DNA from: JAJFTV01 sp964426355
GTDB taxonomy: Bacteria > Chloroflexota > Anaerolineae > Anaerolineales > Anaerolineaceae
Length of the DNA stretch: 13,509 nucleotides
NCBI GenBank assembly: GCA_964426355.1
Contig: CAYRRA010000121.1
Coordinates: 1-13,509, forward strand
Direction of reading: 5' to 3'
A program made the position numbers and the translations under genes. Positions 7,371 through 13,509 of the stretch are shown one piece after another. The number at the start of each line of letters is the position of its first letter. Within the stretch, counting starts at the first letter, position 1. A model generated the notes under the pieces. It ran no database searches. It was not told where the DNA came from and was given only the letters and a program-made list of their open reading frames with translations.

Positions 7371-7779
7371 GACATGGGGTATTTTTGATTTGAGTAATTT
7401 GATCCAGCAGGTTCAATTCTGGTTTACTTTTCAATATGTATGACTGAATCCCTGCCAGATTTGCTTTATTTTCAAAGTTTGGATCACCTTCTGTCTCCAT
7501 CATGATGATGTGAACTGAAGGTAGGTGTTCACGGATATAGCGGGCAGCTTCAAATCCATCCAAGCCAGGCATACGTGCATCCATCAAAACCACCTGTGGC
7601 AGCTCTTTCCTGGCGATATCTATAGCCTGTATGCCGTTAGAAGCAAATCCGATGATTTCAATCCTGTCATCGCTTTCCAAGAACGCTTGCAAGCCTTTTC
7701 TGACATGAGAGAGGTCATCAGCAATGAGAATCCTGATTTTTACCGGTTTCGTTCTGTGGATAAATTCGGAATTGAACAT
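7354..7779 (-). CDS. Stand-alone response regulator receiver (REC) protein
   Basis: A 141-residue protein made of a single CheY-like receiver domain with no output domain. The acidic pair is D21-D22 (ILIADD), the phosphoacceptor is D67 (VVLMDARMPGLDG), and the conserved lysine is K117 (YILKSKP). The sequence style (RKGLQAFLES, SNGIQAIDIA) is that of NarL/DesR regulators, but it stops where the LuxR-type helix-turn-helix should begin. The usual Thr/Ser switch position appears to be E95, with T96 beside it, so phosphorylation signalling may be altered. It heads the metabolic operon and is fused to the thiolase by a GTGA overlap. Possible roles are a phosphate sink or decoy for the kinase at 8624-10351, a protein-protein regulator, or a truncated NarL regulator kept for coupling. 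The ATG at 7779 has only a weak ribosome site. Confidence 0.85.
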   Translation of the reverse strand: MFNSEFIHRTKPVKIRILIADDLSHVRKGLQAFLESDDRIEIIGFASNGIQAIDIARKELPQVVLMDARMPGLDGFEAARYIREHLPSVHIIMMETEGDPNFENKANLAGIQSYILKSKPELNLLDQITQIKNTPCQGPIW

Positions 7780-7875
7780 GATTATTTCATGGCGCCTCTA
7801 TGGATATTGTAAGAAAAGCAATGTTGAAATACATCCGTCCAGAGATGGATTTAGGTCTTATCTCTTTCAATGGAG

Positions 7876-7918
7876 AAAAAAGAAAAGTCTTAAGACTAGA
7901 CCGAAAGAGTCTTAAGAC
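7876..7918 (-). terminator. Intrinsic terminator-like hairpin after the kinase/regulator pair
   Basis: Two copies of the 10-base palindrome GTCTTAAGAC (7887-7896 and 7909-7918) can pair with each other to give an 11-bp stem and a 10-base loop. On the minus strand the stem is followed at once by TTTTCTTTTTT (7886-7876). It lies about 50 bases after the stop of the NarL regulator gene, where a terminator is expected. The stem is AT-rich, so termination may be partial. Because each copy is itself a palindrome and the copies are 22 bases apart (two helical turns), they could also be paired protein-binding sites. Confidence 0.6.
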
Positions 7919-7966
7919 CTGGCAGGATTAAGAGAGGGCAGTGAGAAATTAATCGGTTATGATCTC

Positions 7967-8611
7967 TTATTCTGATATGATGCCTTGTTGAAGCGCGAAC
8001 ATGGCTGCCTGGGTGCGGTCGAGAATATGCAGCTTGCTCAAGATATTGCTAACGTGTGTTTTCACAGTTTTAATGCTGATATTCAGTTCCAAAGCGATTT
8101 CTTTATTCTTTTTGCCTTTTGCAACCAGCCGTAATACCTCAATTTCACGCGGGGTCAAATCACTCATTATTGGGGGGGAAGCGGGTTCCGGGGCGAATTC
8201 TTCCAATACCTTGAGGGCAATTTTGGGATGCAGGAGAAATTCTCCTTTAGCTACCGAGCGGATGGCACGCCCGAGGTCTTCCGCGGGAACATCTTTTAAT
8301 AGATAACCCATTGCCCCAGCTTTGATGGAGGCAAACACCTTTTCTTCTTCACCAAAACTTGTCAGCACCAATACCCGACTTCCCGGGCTGACCTGTTTGA
8401 TGCGACGGGTTGCTGAAATCCCATCCATACCGGGCATAACCAAATCCATTAAAATAACATCCGGGACGAGCTCTTGGGTTTTAATGATGGCTTCTTCTCC
8501 GTTGCCCGCCTCACCAATGACCTCGATATCCTCTTCACTTTGTAAAAAAGAAGTAAGACCGCGTCTTACCATGGCATGATCGTCAACTATTAAAACACTG
8601 ATGCGCTCCAT
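7967..8611 (-). CDS. NarL/FixJ-family response regulator
   Basis: A 214-residue two-domain regulator. The receiver spans about residues 3-120 with D10-D11, phosphoacceptor D56 (VILMDLVMPGMDG), switch T84 (LVLTS) and K106 (YLLKD), all canonical. A short linker (about 135-150, proline-rich) leads to a LuxR-type helix-turn-helix (about 150-214) with LTPREIEVLRLVAKGKKNKE and the recognition helix KTVKTHVSNILSKL. Phosphorylation by the upstream kinase should drive dimerisation and DNA binding. The gene begins 12 bases after the kinase stop, with AAGGA 7 bases before its ATG, so the two form a cognate pair. Targets are unknown. The divergent iorAB promoter region and the adjacent metabolic operon are the nearest candidates. 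Confidence 0.95.
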   Translation of the reverse strand: MERISVLIVDDHAMVRRGLTSFLQSEEDIEVIGEAGNGEEAIIKTQELVPDVILMDLVMPGMDGISATRRIKQVSPGSRVLVLTSFGEEEKVFASIKAGAMGYLLKDVPAEDLGRAIRSVAKGEFLLHPKIALKVLEEFAPEPASPPIMSDLTPREIEVLRLVAKGKKNKEIALELNISIKTVKTHVSNILSKLHILDRTQAAMFALQQGIISE

Positions 8612-8623
8612 TTCAGTTCCTTC

Positions 8624-10351
8624 CTATGTAGGGATGGTAGCTGTAACAGTTGTGCCCTTTCCTTGTTGTGATTCTACCGTAAAAACGCCCTGTAATAGTT
8701 CAACTCGCTCACGCATCCCCAGGATACCAAAAGATTGTCGCCGGGAGGTTATCATTTTTGGATCAAAACCTCTTCCGTTATCAGAGATGCGTAACATGAC
8801 CTGATTGTCGGCGCATTCCAGTGTGCAGCGTATCTCAGATGCAGTTGCATGTTTGACAGCGTTTCGGAGAGCTTCCTGCCCAACACGAAACAGGCACATT
8901 TCGATCACATCCGGCAGACTGCGTTGGCAGTTAGACTGAAAGGTGATTTCGACATCATGTGCATTCAGGCGTTCGATTTGTTCTTTCAGCGCTTGCAGCA
9001 AACCGATTTCTTTGAACGAGATTGGGCGGAGATCGTAGATTAATGACCGCATTTCCTGCAGGGTGTCATGGGTTGTTAAGCGGAGCTCCTGAAGTTGTTC
9101 TCGGGCTTTTTGCAAATCTTTCTCAATGTAGGTTTCAATCGCTTTGGCATGTAAATCCATGCTGAAGAGTGATTGTGTGACAGAATCGTGTAATTCGCGC
9201 GCCAGCCGGTTTCGTTCTTCTAGAACAGCGATTTCTTTGCTGCGTTCATAAAAATAGCTGTTTTGAATGGCAACAGCCACCTGGTCGCTGAGACTTTGTA
9301 ACATGAGTGTTTCCTGCGTTCCAAAAGCATTCACTTCTTTGCTGTGCACATCCAATGTACCCAGGAGCTGGTCGCCCATTTGAAGTGGGATCACCAATTC
9401 TGAACGTGTCAAAGGGAGCAGGTCATCATGTTGATAATCAGTTAACTGAGTTACATCGTTCACCACGACTAGTTTTCTCAATAACCCCGCACGCCCGTTC
9501 AAACTGGATGTGTCAACTGGCACCTTCTCTTGATGTTGGTGTGATTTTTTGTCGAATTCACCACTGGCAGACTTTAAACTCAAGAAACCCGGCTCTTGAT
9601 CAGTAAGAAAGACTCTGACGCAGTAATATCCAAATGTTGAATTAATCAGGTTAACAACTTGTGACAGAAGCCGGTCAAGACTAAGAATGGAAGTGATTTC
9701 CCGGCTGACCTGTACACTGAGGTTGATTTGACGAGTATGTTTTTGCAATTCAGCCGTACGCGCCTCCACTTCTTGTTGTAATGCGTTTTGAATCTCGCGG
9801 GTTTGTTCCTGTAAAACCGCATACAGGCGGGCATTCATGATGGAAACTGCTGCAATGTTGGAGAACAGAATGGCTAGGCGGATATCATCTTCAGTGATTT
9901 TCTTACCATTTTGTTCAACATCAATGGTAAGCACGCCAATGGGTTTCTCCTGCCAGATCATCGGCAGTGCCATGACAGAGTGCAAGTTGATGCCCTCACC
10001 GACGATAAATATGGGTGATCGCCCCTCCCAATCGTAATAGTTTTCAATCACCATTGGTTTGAGCTCCTGAAAAACTCGTCCGGCAAGCCCTTCACCCGGC
10101 TGAAGCAGCACCCCCTCATACTTATCTGTATATTGTTGGGTGTGACGGGTTGGCATTGTTAACACCAGGGCATTTCTACTGGAATCCCAAAGGAATATTT
10201 CGCCCGCATCTGCTTGAAGCAGGTCAACTGCCCATTGGATGATGGACTTCTGTAACTCGATCATATCTGGCGGTTCTGCCAAATGGTGAAAGATTAACTT
10301 CCTGATTTCTTCTTCGGTAAATGTTTTTGATGATTTTTTTGGAGAGGTCAT
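8624..10351 (-). CDS. Soluble tandem-GAF sensor histidine kinase (NarX/DesK-type, HisKA_3)
   Basis: A 575-residue kinase with no signal peptide or membrane segment, so it senses a cytoplasmic cue. The order is: N-terminal GAF domain (about 30-180, with PGEGLAGRVF at 85-94 and PIGVLTIDVE at 137-146); coiled coil (about 175-215, rich in Q/E/A); second GAF (about 220-370, with LLGTLDVHS at 329-337); HisKA_3 dimerisation helix with phosphoacceptor H388 (ARELHDSVTQSLFSM); and HATPase_c with N497 (EALRNAVKHA), DNGRGF (524-529) and FGILGMRER (541-549). All kinase motifs are intact. No obvious haem or iron-sulphur cysteine cluster is visible in the GAF domains, so the ligand is unknown. It is co-transcribed with the NarL regulator and diverges from iorA. 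It may also phosphorylate the nearby stand-alone receiver; that is inference. Confidence 0.94.
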   Translation of the reverse strand: MTSPKKSSKTFTEEEIRKLIFHHLAEPPDMIELQKSIIQWAVDLLQADAGEIFLWDSSRNALVLTMPTRHTQQYTDKYEGVLLQPGEGLAGRVFQELKPMVIENYYDWEGRSPIFIVGEGINLHSVMALPMIWQEKPIGVLTIDVEQNGKKITEDDIRLAILFSNIAAVSIMNARLYAVLQEQTREIQNALQQEVEARTAELQKHTRQINLSVQVSREITSILSLDRLLSQVVNLINSTFGYYCVRVFLTDQEPGFLSLKSASGEFDKKSHQHQEKVPVDTSSLNGRAGLLRKLVVVNDVTQLTDYQHDDLLPLTRSELVIPLQMGDQLLGTLDVHSKEVNAFGTQETLMLQSLSDQVAVAIQNSYFYERSKEIAVLEERNRLARELHDSVTQSLFSMDLHAKAIETYIEKDLQKAREQLQELRLTTHDTLQEMRSLIYDLRPISFKEIGLLQALKEQIERLNAHDVEITFQSNCQRSLPDVIEMCLFRVGQEALRNAVKHATASEIRCTLECADNQVMLRISDNGRGFDPKMITSRRQSFGILGMRERVELLQGVFTVESQQGKGTTVTATIPT

Positions 10352-10535
10352 TTTTTTATCCGGTGTTCGTAATACGGTTTATGTTTACCAATATCAATTC
10401 ATCATTAAAACCACATTATAATAATAGCGCAGATTATCAGAAGTAACCGGAAAGAATGCATCATTTGTCTGGCAGCATTCAAATGGTTGTCTGATCCAAA
10501 CATGTTCTTCTAAAATACCTGGAGGTAAATGATTA
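10352..10535. promoter_or_regulatory. Divergent promoter region between sensor kinase and iorA
   Basis: This 184-base AT-rich spacer must carry promoters for both directions. The core ATTATAAT (10415-10422) reads as TATAAT on either strand, but I see no convincing -35 box at the right distance on the plus strand. On the minus strand TTGATA (10397-10392), a 17-base spacer and TATTAC (10374-10369) is a second weak candidate. TTGTCTG occurs twice in direct orientation, at 10465-10471 and 10487-10493, exactly 22 bases apart. GAATGC/GCATTC (10454-10459 and 10475-10480) is an inverted repeat. These are possible regulator sites upstream of iorA. The iorA ribosome site GGAGGT is at 10521-10526. Confidence 0.4.
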
Positions 10536-12383
10536 ATGAAGAGATTGTTGTCTGGAAATGAGGCTGTTGCGCATGGTGCCTGGGAAGCTGGAGTAGCGGT
10601 AGCCTCTGGATATCCTGGAACACCCAGTACCGAAATTTTGGAGAATTTTGCCCGGTTTCCAGGTGTCTATGCGGAATGGGCACCGAATGAGAAAGTAGCA
10701 GTGGATGTTGCCGTGGGTGCAGCGTATGCCGGCAAACGGGCAATTTGCACGATGAAGCATGTTGGCTTAAATGTGGCTGCTGATTCTTATTTCATGGCGT
10801 CAATGACAGGGGCAGAGGCTGGTTTGGTGATTGTTTCGGCAGATGATCCGTCCATGCATTCATCACAAAACGAACAGGACAATCGACAGTTCGCCCGGTT
10901 TGCACGTGTCCCTTGTCTTGATCCTGCGGACAGCCAGGAAGCCAGAGATTATGTGCTTTCTGCCTTCGATATCAGCGATCAATTCGATACGCCGGTGATG
11001 CTTCGTTTGACCACACGAGTTTGCCATACCAGCTCAGTGGTTGATGTGCATGAGAAGCGCTTGCAATTGCCTGAGCCCGGTCCTTACCCGCGCAACCCAG
11101 CAAAATATGTCACCACCCCTGCTCACGCAAGACTCATTCACGTCAAAATAGAGCAGCGCATCCGAGACCTGGCAGAATTTGCGGAAACGTATGCTTACAA
11201 TGTCATTGAAGAACGATCCACTTCGCTGGGGGTGATCACTGGTGGCGTTGCTTACCAATATGCGCGCGAGGTATTCCCGGATGCAAGCATACTCAAGCTG
11301 GGAATGGTCTATCCGCTTCCTTATCGGATGATCACCGAGTTTGCTTCACGGATGGAGCGCATCATTGTGATGGAGGAACTGGATCCATTTATTGAAGAGC
11401 AGGTGCGTCTGATGGGTGTTGAGGTTTACCGAGGCGTTGAAAAGACACCCTATGAACCCAACGCCAAATCAATTTTCCCAATCATGTACGAGTTCAACCA
11501 GCATGTCGTAAGAGAAAGCGCGCGAATAGCTGGTTTACCCATCGCTGAAGAAGAGAAACTGCCTACTTACGAAGCCGTCGCTGCTCCCCCGCGACCACCC
11601 GTTTTATGCCCTGGGTGCCCACACCGCAGCACGTTTTATGTATTGAGCAAAATGAAAGTTCCTGTTAATGGAGATATTGGGTGTTACACGCTGGGTATGG
11701 TACCGCCATTAAGTGCCATTCATACGACAGGGTGTATGGGTGCAAGCATTGGCGTTGCGCATGGTGCAGCCGTTGCCGAAAGCAAAGAGCGGCATGTTGC
11801 CGTGATCGGTGATTCAACCTTCTTCCATACGGGTATCCCTGCCCTGTTAAATGTGGTCTACAACAAAAGCAATGTCATCACGGTCATCATGGATAACCGG
11901 ATTACCGGTATGACCGGGCACCAACAGAACCCGGGGACTGGTTTGACATTGCAAAACCAAGAAACGAAGGAAGTGGATATCGAACCGCTGGTGCGTGCCC
12001 TGGGTATTGAAAAAGTGAAAACTGTGGAAGCGTATGATGTTAAATCAGTGGAATCCACTTTGAAAGAGTGGATTGCAGAAGACGAACCAGCCGTTTTGAT
12101 TACCAAACACGAATGCGCATTGCTGCCATCCCAAAGGAAGCGCTACTTACCCTTGGAGGTAAACCCGGATATTTGTAATGGTTGTTCACTTTGTTTCCGG
12201 ATAGGCTGCCCTTCGATTTCAAAATCGGAACAAACAGATGCTAAGACAGGTCGCGCACTGGCAAAAATCGACCCGTTGCTCTGCACCGGATGCGAAATAT
12301 GTGCGCAGGTATGTCCACGGAATGCCATTTTGTTCAGGGAACAGGTCATCGAAAAACGACAGGCAGCGGGAGAACAGAGGTAG
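10536..12383 (+). CDS. iorA: Indolepyruvate:ferredoxin oxidoreductase, alpha subunit
   Basis: A 615-residue subunit of the oxygen-sensitive enzyme that oxidises aryl pyruvates (from Trp, Phe, Tyr) with CoA to aryl-acetyl-CoA, CO2 and reduced ferredoxin. The N-terminal pyrimidine domain starts with LLSGNEAVAHGAWEAGV and SGYPGTPSTE (24-33). The thiamine-diphosphate domain has CPGCPHR (358-364), GDIGC (379-383), GDSTFFHTG (425-433) and D453-N454 (MDNRITGMTG). The C terminus holds two [4Fe-4S] clusters: C547, C550, C553, C558 (CxxCxxCx4C) and C583, C586, C589, C593 (CxxCxxCx3CP). The length is usual for IorA. The start has a strong GGAGGT site 9 bases upstream. iorB follows 2 bases after the stop. 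The product aryl-CoA would be a natural substrate for the ADP-forming synthetase in this window. Confidence 0.95.
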   Translation: MKRLLSGNEAVAHGAWEAGVAVASGYPGTPSTEILENFARFPGVYAEWAPNEKVAVDVAVGAAYAGKRAICTMKHVGLNVAADSYFMASMTGAEAGLVIVSADDPSMHSSQNEQDNRQFARFARVPCLDPADSQEARDYVLSAFDISDQFDTPVMLRLTTRVCHTSSVVDVHEKRLQLPEPGPYPRNPAKYVTTPAHARLIHVKIEQRIRDLAEFAETYAYNVIEERSTSLGVITGGVAYQYAREVFPDASILKLGMVYPLPYRMITEFASRMERIIVMEELDPFIEEQVRLMGVEVYRGVEKTPYEPNAKSIFPIMYEFNQHVVRESARIAGLPIAEEEKLPTYEAVAAPPRPPVLCPGCPHRSTFYVLSKMKVPVNGDIGCYTLGMVPPLSAIHTTGCMGASIGVAHGAAVAESKERHVAVIGDSTFFHTGIPALLNVVYNKSNVITVIMDNRITGMTGHQQNPGTGLTLQNQETKEVDIEPLVRALGIEKVKTVEAYDVKSVESTLKEWIAEDEPAVLITKHECALLPSQRKRYLPLEVNPDICNGCSLCFRIGCPSISKSEQTDAKTGRALAKIDPLLCTGCEICAQVCPRNAILFREQVIEKRQAAGEQR

Positions 12384-12385
12384 AA

Positions 12386-12991
12386 ATGACTGAGACAAAA
12401 GACAAAACGATTAGCTTTATGCTGGTTGGTGTGGGTGGACAAGGTACGATCCTTGCCAGCAACGTGATTGCCGAGGTGGGTTTAAGCCTGGGTTATGACG
12501 TGAAGCAGGCTGAGGTACACGGTATGTCACAAAGGGGTGGCAGTGTTACCTCGCATGTGCGTTGGGCAAAACGGGTCTACTCTTCCATCATCACGCGGGG
12601 GGTAGCAGATGTCTTGATTGCCTTTGAAAAATCTGAGGTTGCACGTTATATCGATGGACTGAAACCGGGTGGCATTGTGCTTGTGAATGATTACAGTATC
12701 GTGCCCATCACAGTTAGCTCGGGAGGTGCAACCTACCCGGGTGATGATGCGATTAAGAATCTCATTGCAACCTTTACTGACCGCTCTTACTGGATAAAAG
12801 GAGTTGGAATTGCAGAAGAAGTGGGGAATACCCGAACAGCCAATGTTGTGTTGTTGGGGGCATTATCCCAGTTGATGGGAATTGACTCACAACACTGGCT
12901 TGATGTTCTTAAACAGCGCGTTCCCCAAAAATTTCTCGAAATGAACTTGAAGGCATTTGAAAAAGGTCGAGAGGTCATTCAGGATAGTTGA
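12386..12991 (+). CDS. iorB: Indolepyruvate:ferredoxin oxidoreductase, beta subunit
   Basis: A 201-residue gamma-domain subunit of 2-oxoacid:ferredoxin oxidoreductases. It has the GVGGQGT loop (residues 15-21) and the hallmark EVHGMSQRGGSV segment (43-54), both typical of IorB. The reading frame extends upstream into iorA, but the real start is the ATG at 12386. It follows the iorA stop by 2 bases, has GAGG just upstream, and gives the usual IorB length near 200. It pairs with IorA to make the cytosolic heteromeric enzyme. The gene ends about 27 bases before a strong terminator, so iorAB is a two-gene unit. Confidence 0.95.
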   Translation: MTETKDKTISFMLVGVGGQGTILASNVIAEVGLSLGYDVKQAEVHGMSQRGGSVTSHVRWAKRVYSSIITRGVADVLIAFEKSEVARYIDGLKPGGIVLVNDYSIVPITVSSGGATYPGDDAIKNLIATFTDRSYWIKGVGIAEEVGNTRTANVVLLGALSQLMGIDSQHWLDVLKQRVPQKFLEMNLKAFEKGREVIQDS

Positions 12992-13017
12992 TCAATCTCT
13001 GGGTTGGATTGTTTTTT

Positions 13018-13054
13018 ACCAGGCTTGAAGTTTGTTCAAGCCTGGTTATTTTGT
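13018..13054 (+). terminator. Intrinsic terminator of iorAB
   Basis: A perfect 12-bp stem (13018-13029 accaggcttgaa; 13035-13046 ttcaagcctggt) with a 5-base loop is followed by TATTTTGT. It begins 27 bases after the iorB stop. On the minus strand only A residues follow the stem, so it works in the plus direction. Confidence 0.85.
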
Positions 13055-13084
13055 ATCAACGTTTAAAATTCGATGCGAAAAATT

Positions 13085-13113
13085 TTGGCGAATCTCAACA
13101 AGCTGTTTATAAT
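13085..13113 (+). promoter_or_regulatory. Housekeeping-type promoter for the Ser/Thr kinase gene
   Basis: TTGGCG (13085-13090), a 17-base spacer and a perfect TATAAT (13108-13113) lie between the iorAB terminator and the kinase start. Transcription would begin near 13120, giving a leader of about 40 bases that includes AGGAG (13145-13149) before the ATG at 13160. Its place just after a terminator fits a new transcription unit. Confidence 0.6.
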
Positions 13114-13159
13114 CAGGGTATGAGAAAGCGCACTTCGGAAGAACAGGAGCAAGTACAGC

Positions 13160-13509
13160 ATGGGTGAAGTGAACGGGCAAATGATTGATCGTTACCAGCT
13201 TGTTGAGTTATTGGGTGAAGGCGGAATGGCTTCAGTTTATAAAGCGCTTGATACCCGACTGGAGAGATATGTTGCGTTGAAGGTCATTCGTTCACAAATG
13301 GATGCACCTGAATTCATCAAGCGGTTTGACCGCGAAGCAAAAGCACTGGCACACCTTTCTCACCCTAACATCGTGAAGGTGTTAGATTACGGCGAATATC
13401 AGAGCCAGCCTTTCCTGGTGATGGAGTATATCTCCGGTGGAACGCTGAAAGATAAATTAGGCACACCCATCACCTGCAAGGACGCGTTACGGTTAATTAT
13501 CCCCATTGC
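13160..13509 (+). CDS. Hanks-type serine/threonine protein kinase, N-terminal fragment
   Basis: Only the first 116 residues are in the window; the gene continues past the right edge. The N-lobe is clear: MIDRYQLVELLGEGGMASVYKA (residues 8-29) with the glycine-rich ATP loop, VALKVI with the ATP-binding lysine K41, and the helix-C glutamate E59 (DREAKAL), followed by LSHPNIVKVLDYGE (66-79) and LVMEYISGGTL (86-96) leading into the hinge. The HRD and DFG motifs and any sensor or membrane part lie outside. It resembles PknB/StkP-like kinases, many of which carry C-terminal repeat or PASTA domains, but that cannot be judged here. The ATG has AGGAG about 10 bases upstream. It has its own promoter and is probably unrelated to iorAB. 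Confidence 0.9.
   Translation, partial: MGEVNGQMIDRYQLVELLGEGGMASVYKALDTRLERYVALKVIRSQMDAPEFIKRFDREAKALAHLSHPNIVKVLDYGEYQSQPFLVMEYISGGTLKDKLGTPITCKDALRLIIPI

Noticed and set aside
7358..7375. Upstream ATG for the thiolase at 7375
   Set aside because: No ribosome site precedes it. The GTG at 7357 has AAGGA at proper spacing and a GTGA overlap with the previous stop. The ATG remains possible, as the frame is open.
7806..7811. TACAAT as a -10 box (minus strand) for the receiver-led operon
   Set aside because: It is one base from consensus and sits about 27 bases before the start codon, but there is no recognisable -35 element at 16-18 bases.
10487..10516. Promoter TTGTCT-18-TAAAAT close to iorA
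   Set aside because: Box scores look fair, but transcription would start near 10523, inside the GGAGGT ribosome site, so a functional leader would be lost.
12290..12385. N-terminal extension of iorB
   Set aside because: The extension overlaps the iorA iron-sulphur coding region. The ATG at 12386 gives the standard IorB length and N terminus.

Overview
This 13.5 kb window comes from a bacterial chromosome. It carries fermentative and CoA-linked metabolism next to a two-component regulatory locus. Gene content suggests an anaerobic, peptide- or acid-fermenting bacterium. The relevant markers are a ferredoxin-linked 2-ketoacid oxidoreductase, an ADP-forming acyl-CoA synthetase, a soluble tandem-GAF NarL-type histidine kinase and a Hanks-type Ser/Thr kinase. 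Together they look most like Chloroflexota (Anaerolineae). This assignment is an inference from gene content and style only; there is no rRNA or other phylogenetic marker here.

Layout. Positions 1-7779 form one long minus-strand operon. In transcription order it reads: a stand-alone receiver protein, a thiolase, a glutaconate-type CoA-transferase (A then B), a 3-hydroxyacyl-CoA dehydrogenase, ADP-forming acyl-CoA synthetase alpha and beta, a beta-keto acid cleavage enzyme (BKACE/DUF849), and a second 3-hydroxyacyl-CoA dehydrogenase cut by the window edge. Junctions are tight: GTGA and ATGA 4-base overlaps, a 14-base overlap, and gaps of a few tens of bases. Positions 7967-10351, also minus strand, hold a sensor histidine kinase and its NarL-type response regulator. 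An intrinsic-terminator-like hairpin (7887-7918 plus a U tract) separates them from the metabolic operon. A 184-base divergent intergenic region separates the kinase from the plus-strand iorA-iorB pair (indolepyruvate:ferredoxin oxidoreductase). That pair ends at a strong terminator (13018-13054). A promoter and the N-terminal part of a Ser/Thr protein kinase follow and run off the right edge.

How the genes may work together (inference). A hydroxyacyl dehydrogenase supplies a beta-keto acid. BKACE exchanges it with acetyl-CoA to give acetoacetate and a new acyl-CoA. The CoA-transferase and thiolase turn acetoacetate back into acetyl-CoA. The ADP-forming synthetase cashes acyl-CoA in as ATP. 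IorAB would feed the same energy step by making aryl-acetyl-CoA and reduced ferredoxin from aromatic 2-ketoacids. Lysine-fermentation genes (aminomutases, dehydrogenase, ammonia lyase) are not in the window, so the BKACE substrate is open.

The points most worth a second look are: the receiver-only protein translationally coupled to the thiolase at the head of a metabolic operon; the BKACE-centred ATP-yielding gene set; the apparent loss of the Kce amino-binding glutamate in the BKACE; and several stem-loop or repeat structures between genes. No gene-free stretch exceeds 300 bases. I found no tRNA, rRNA, CRISPR array or mobile element.
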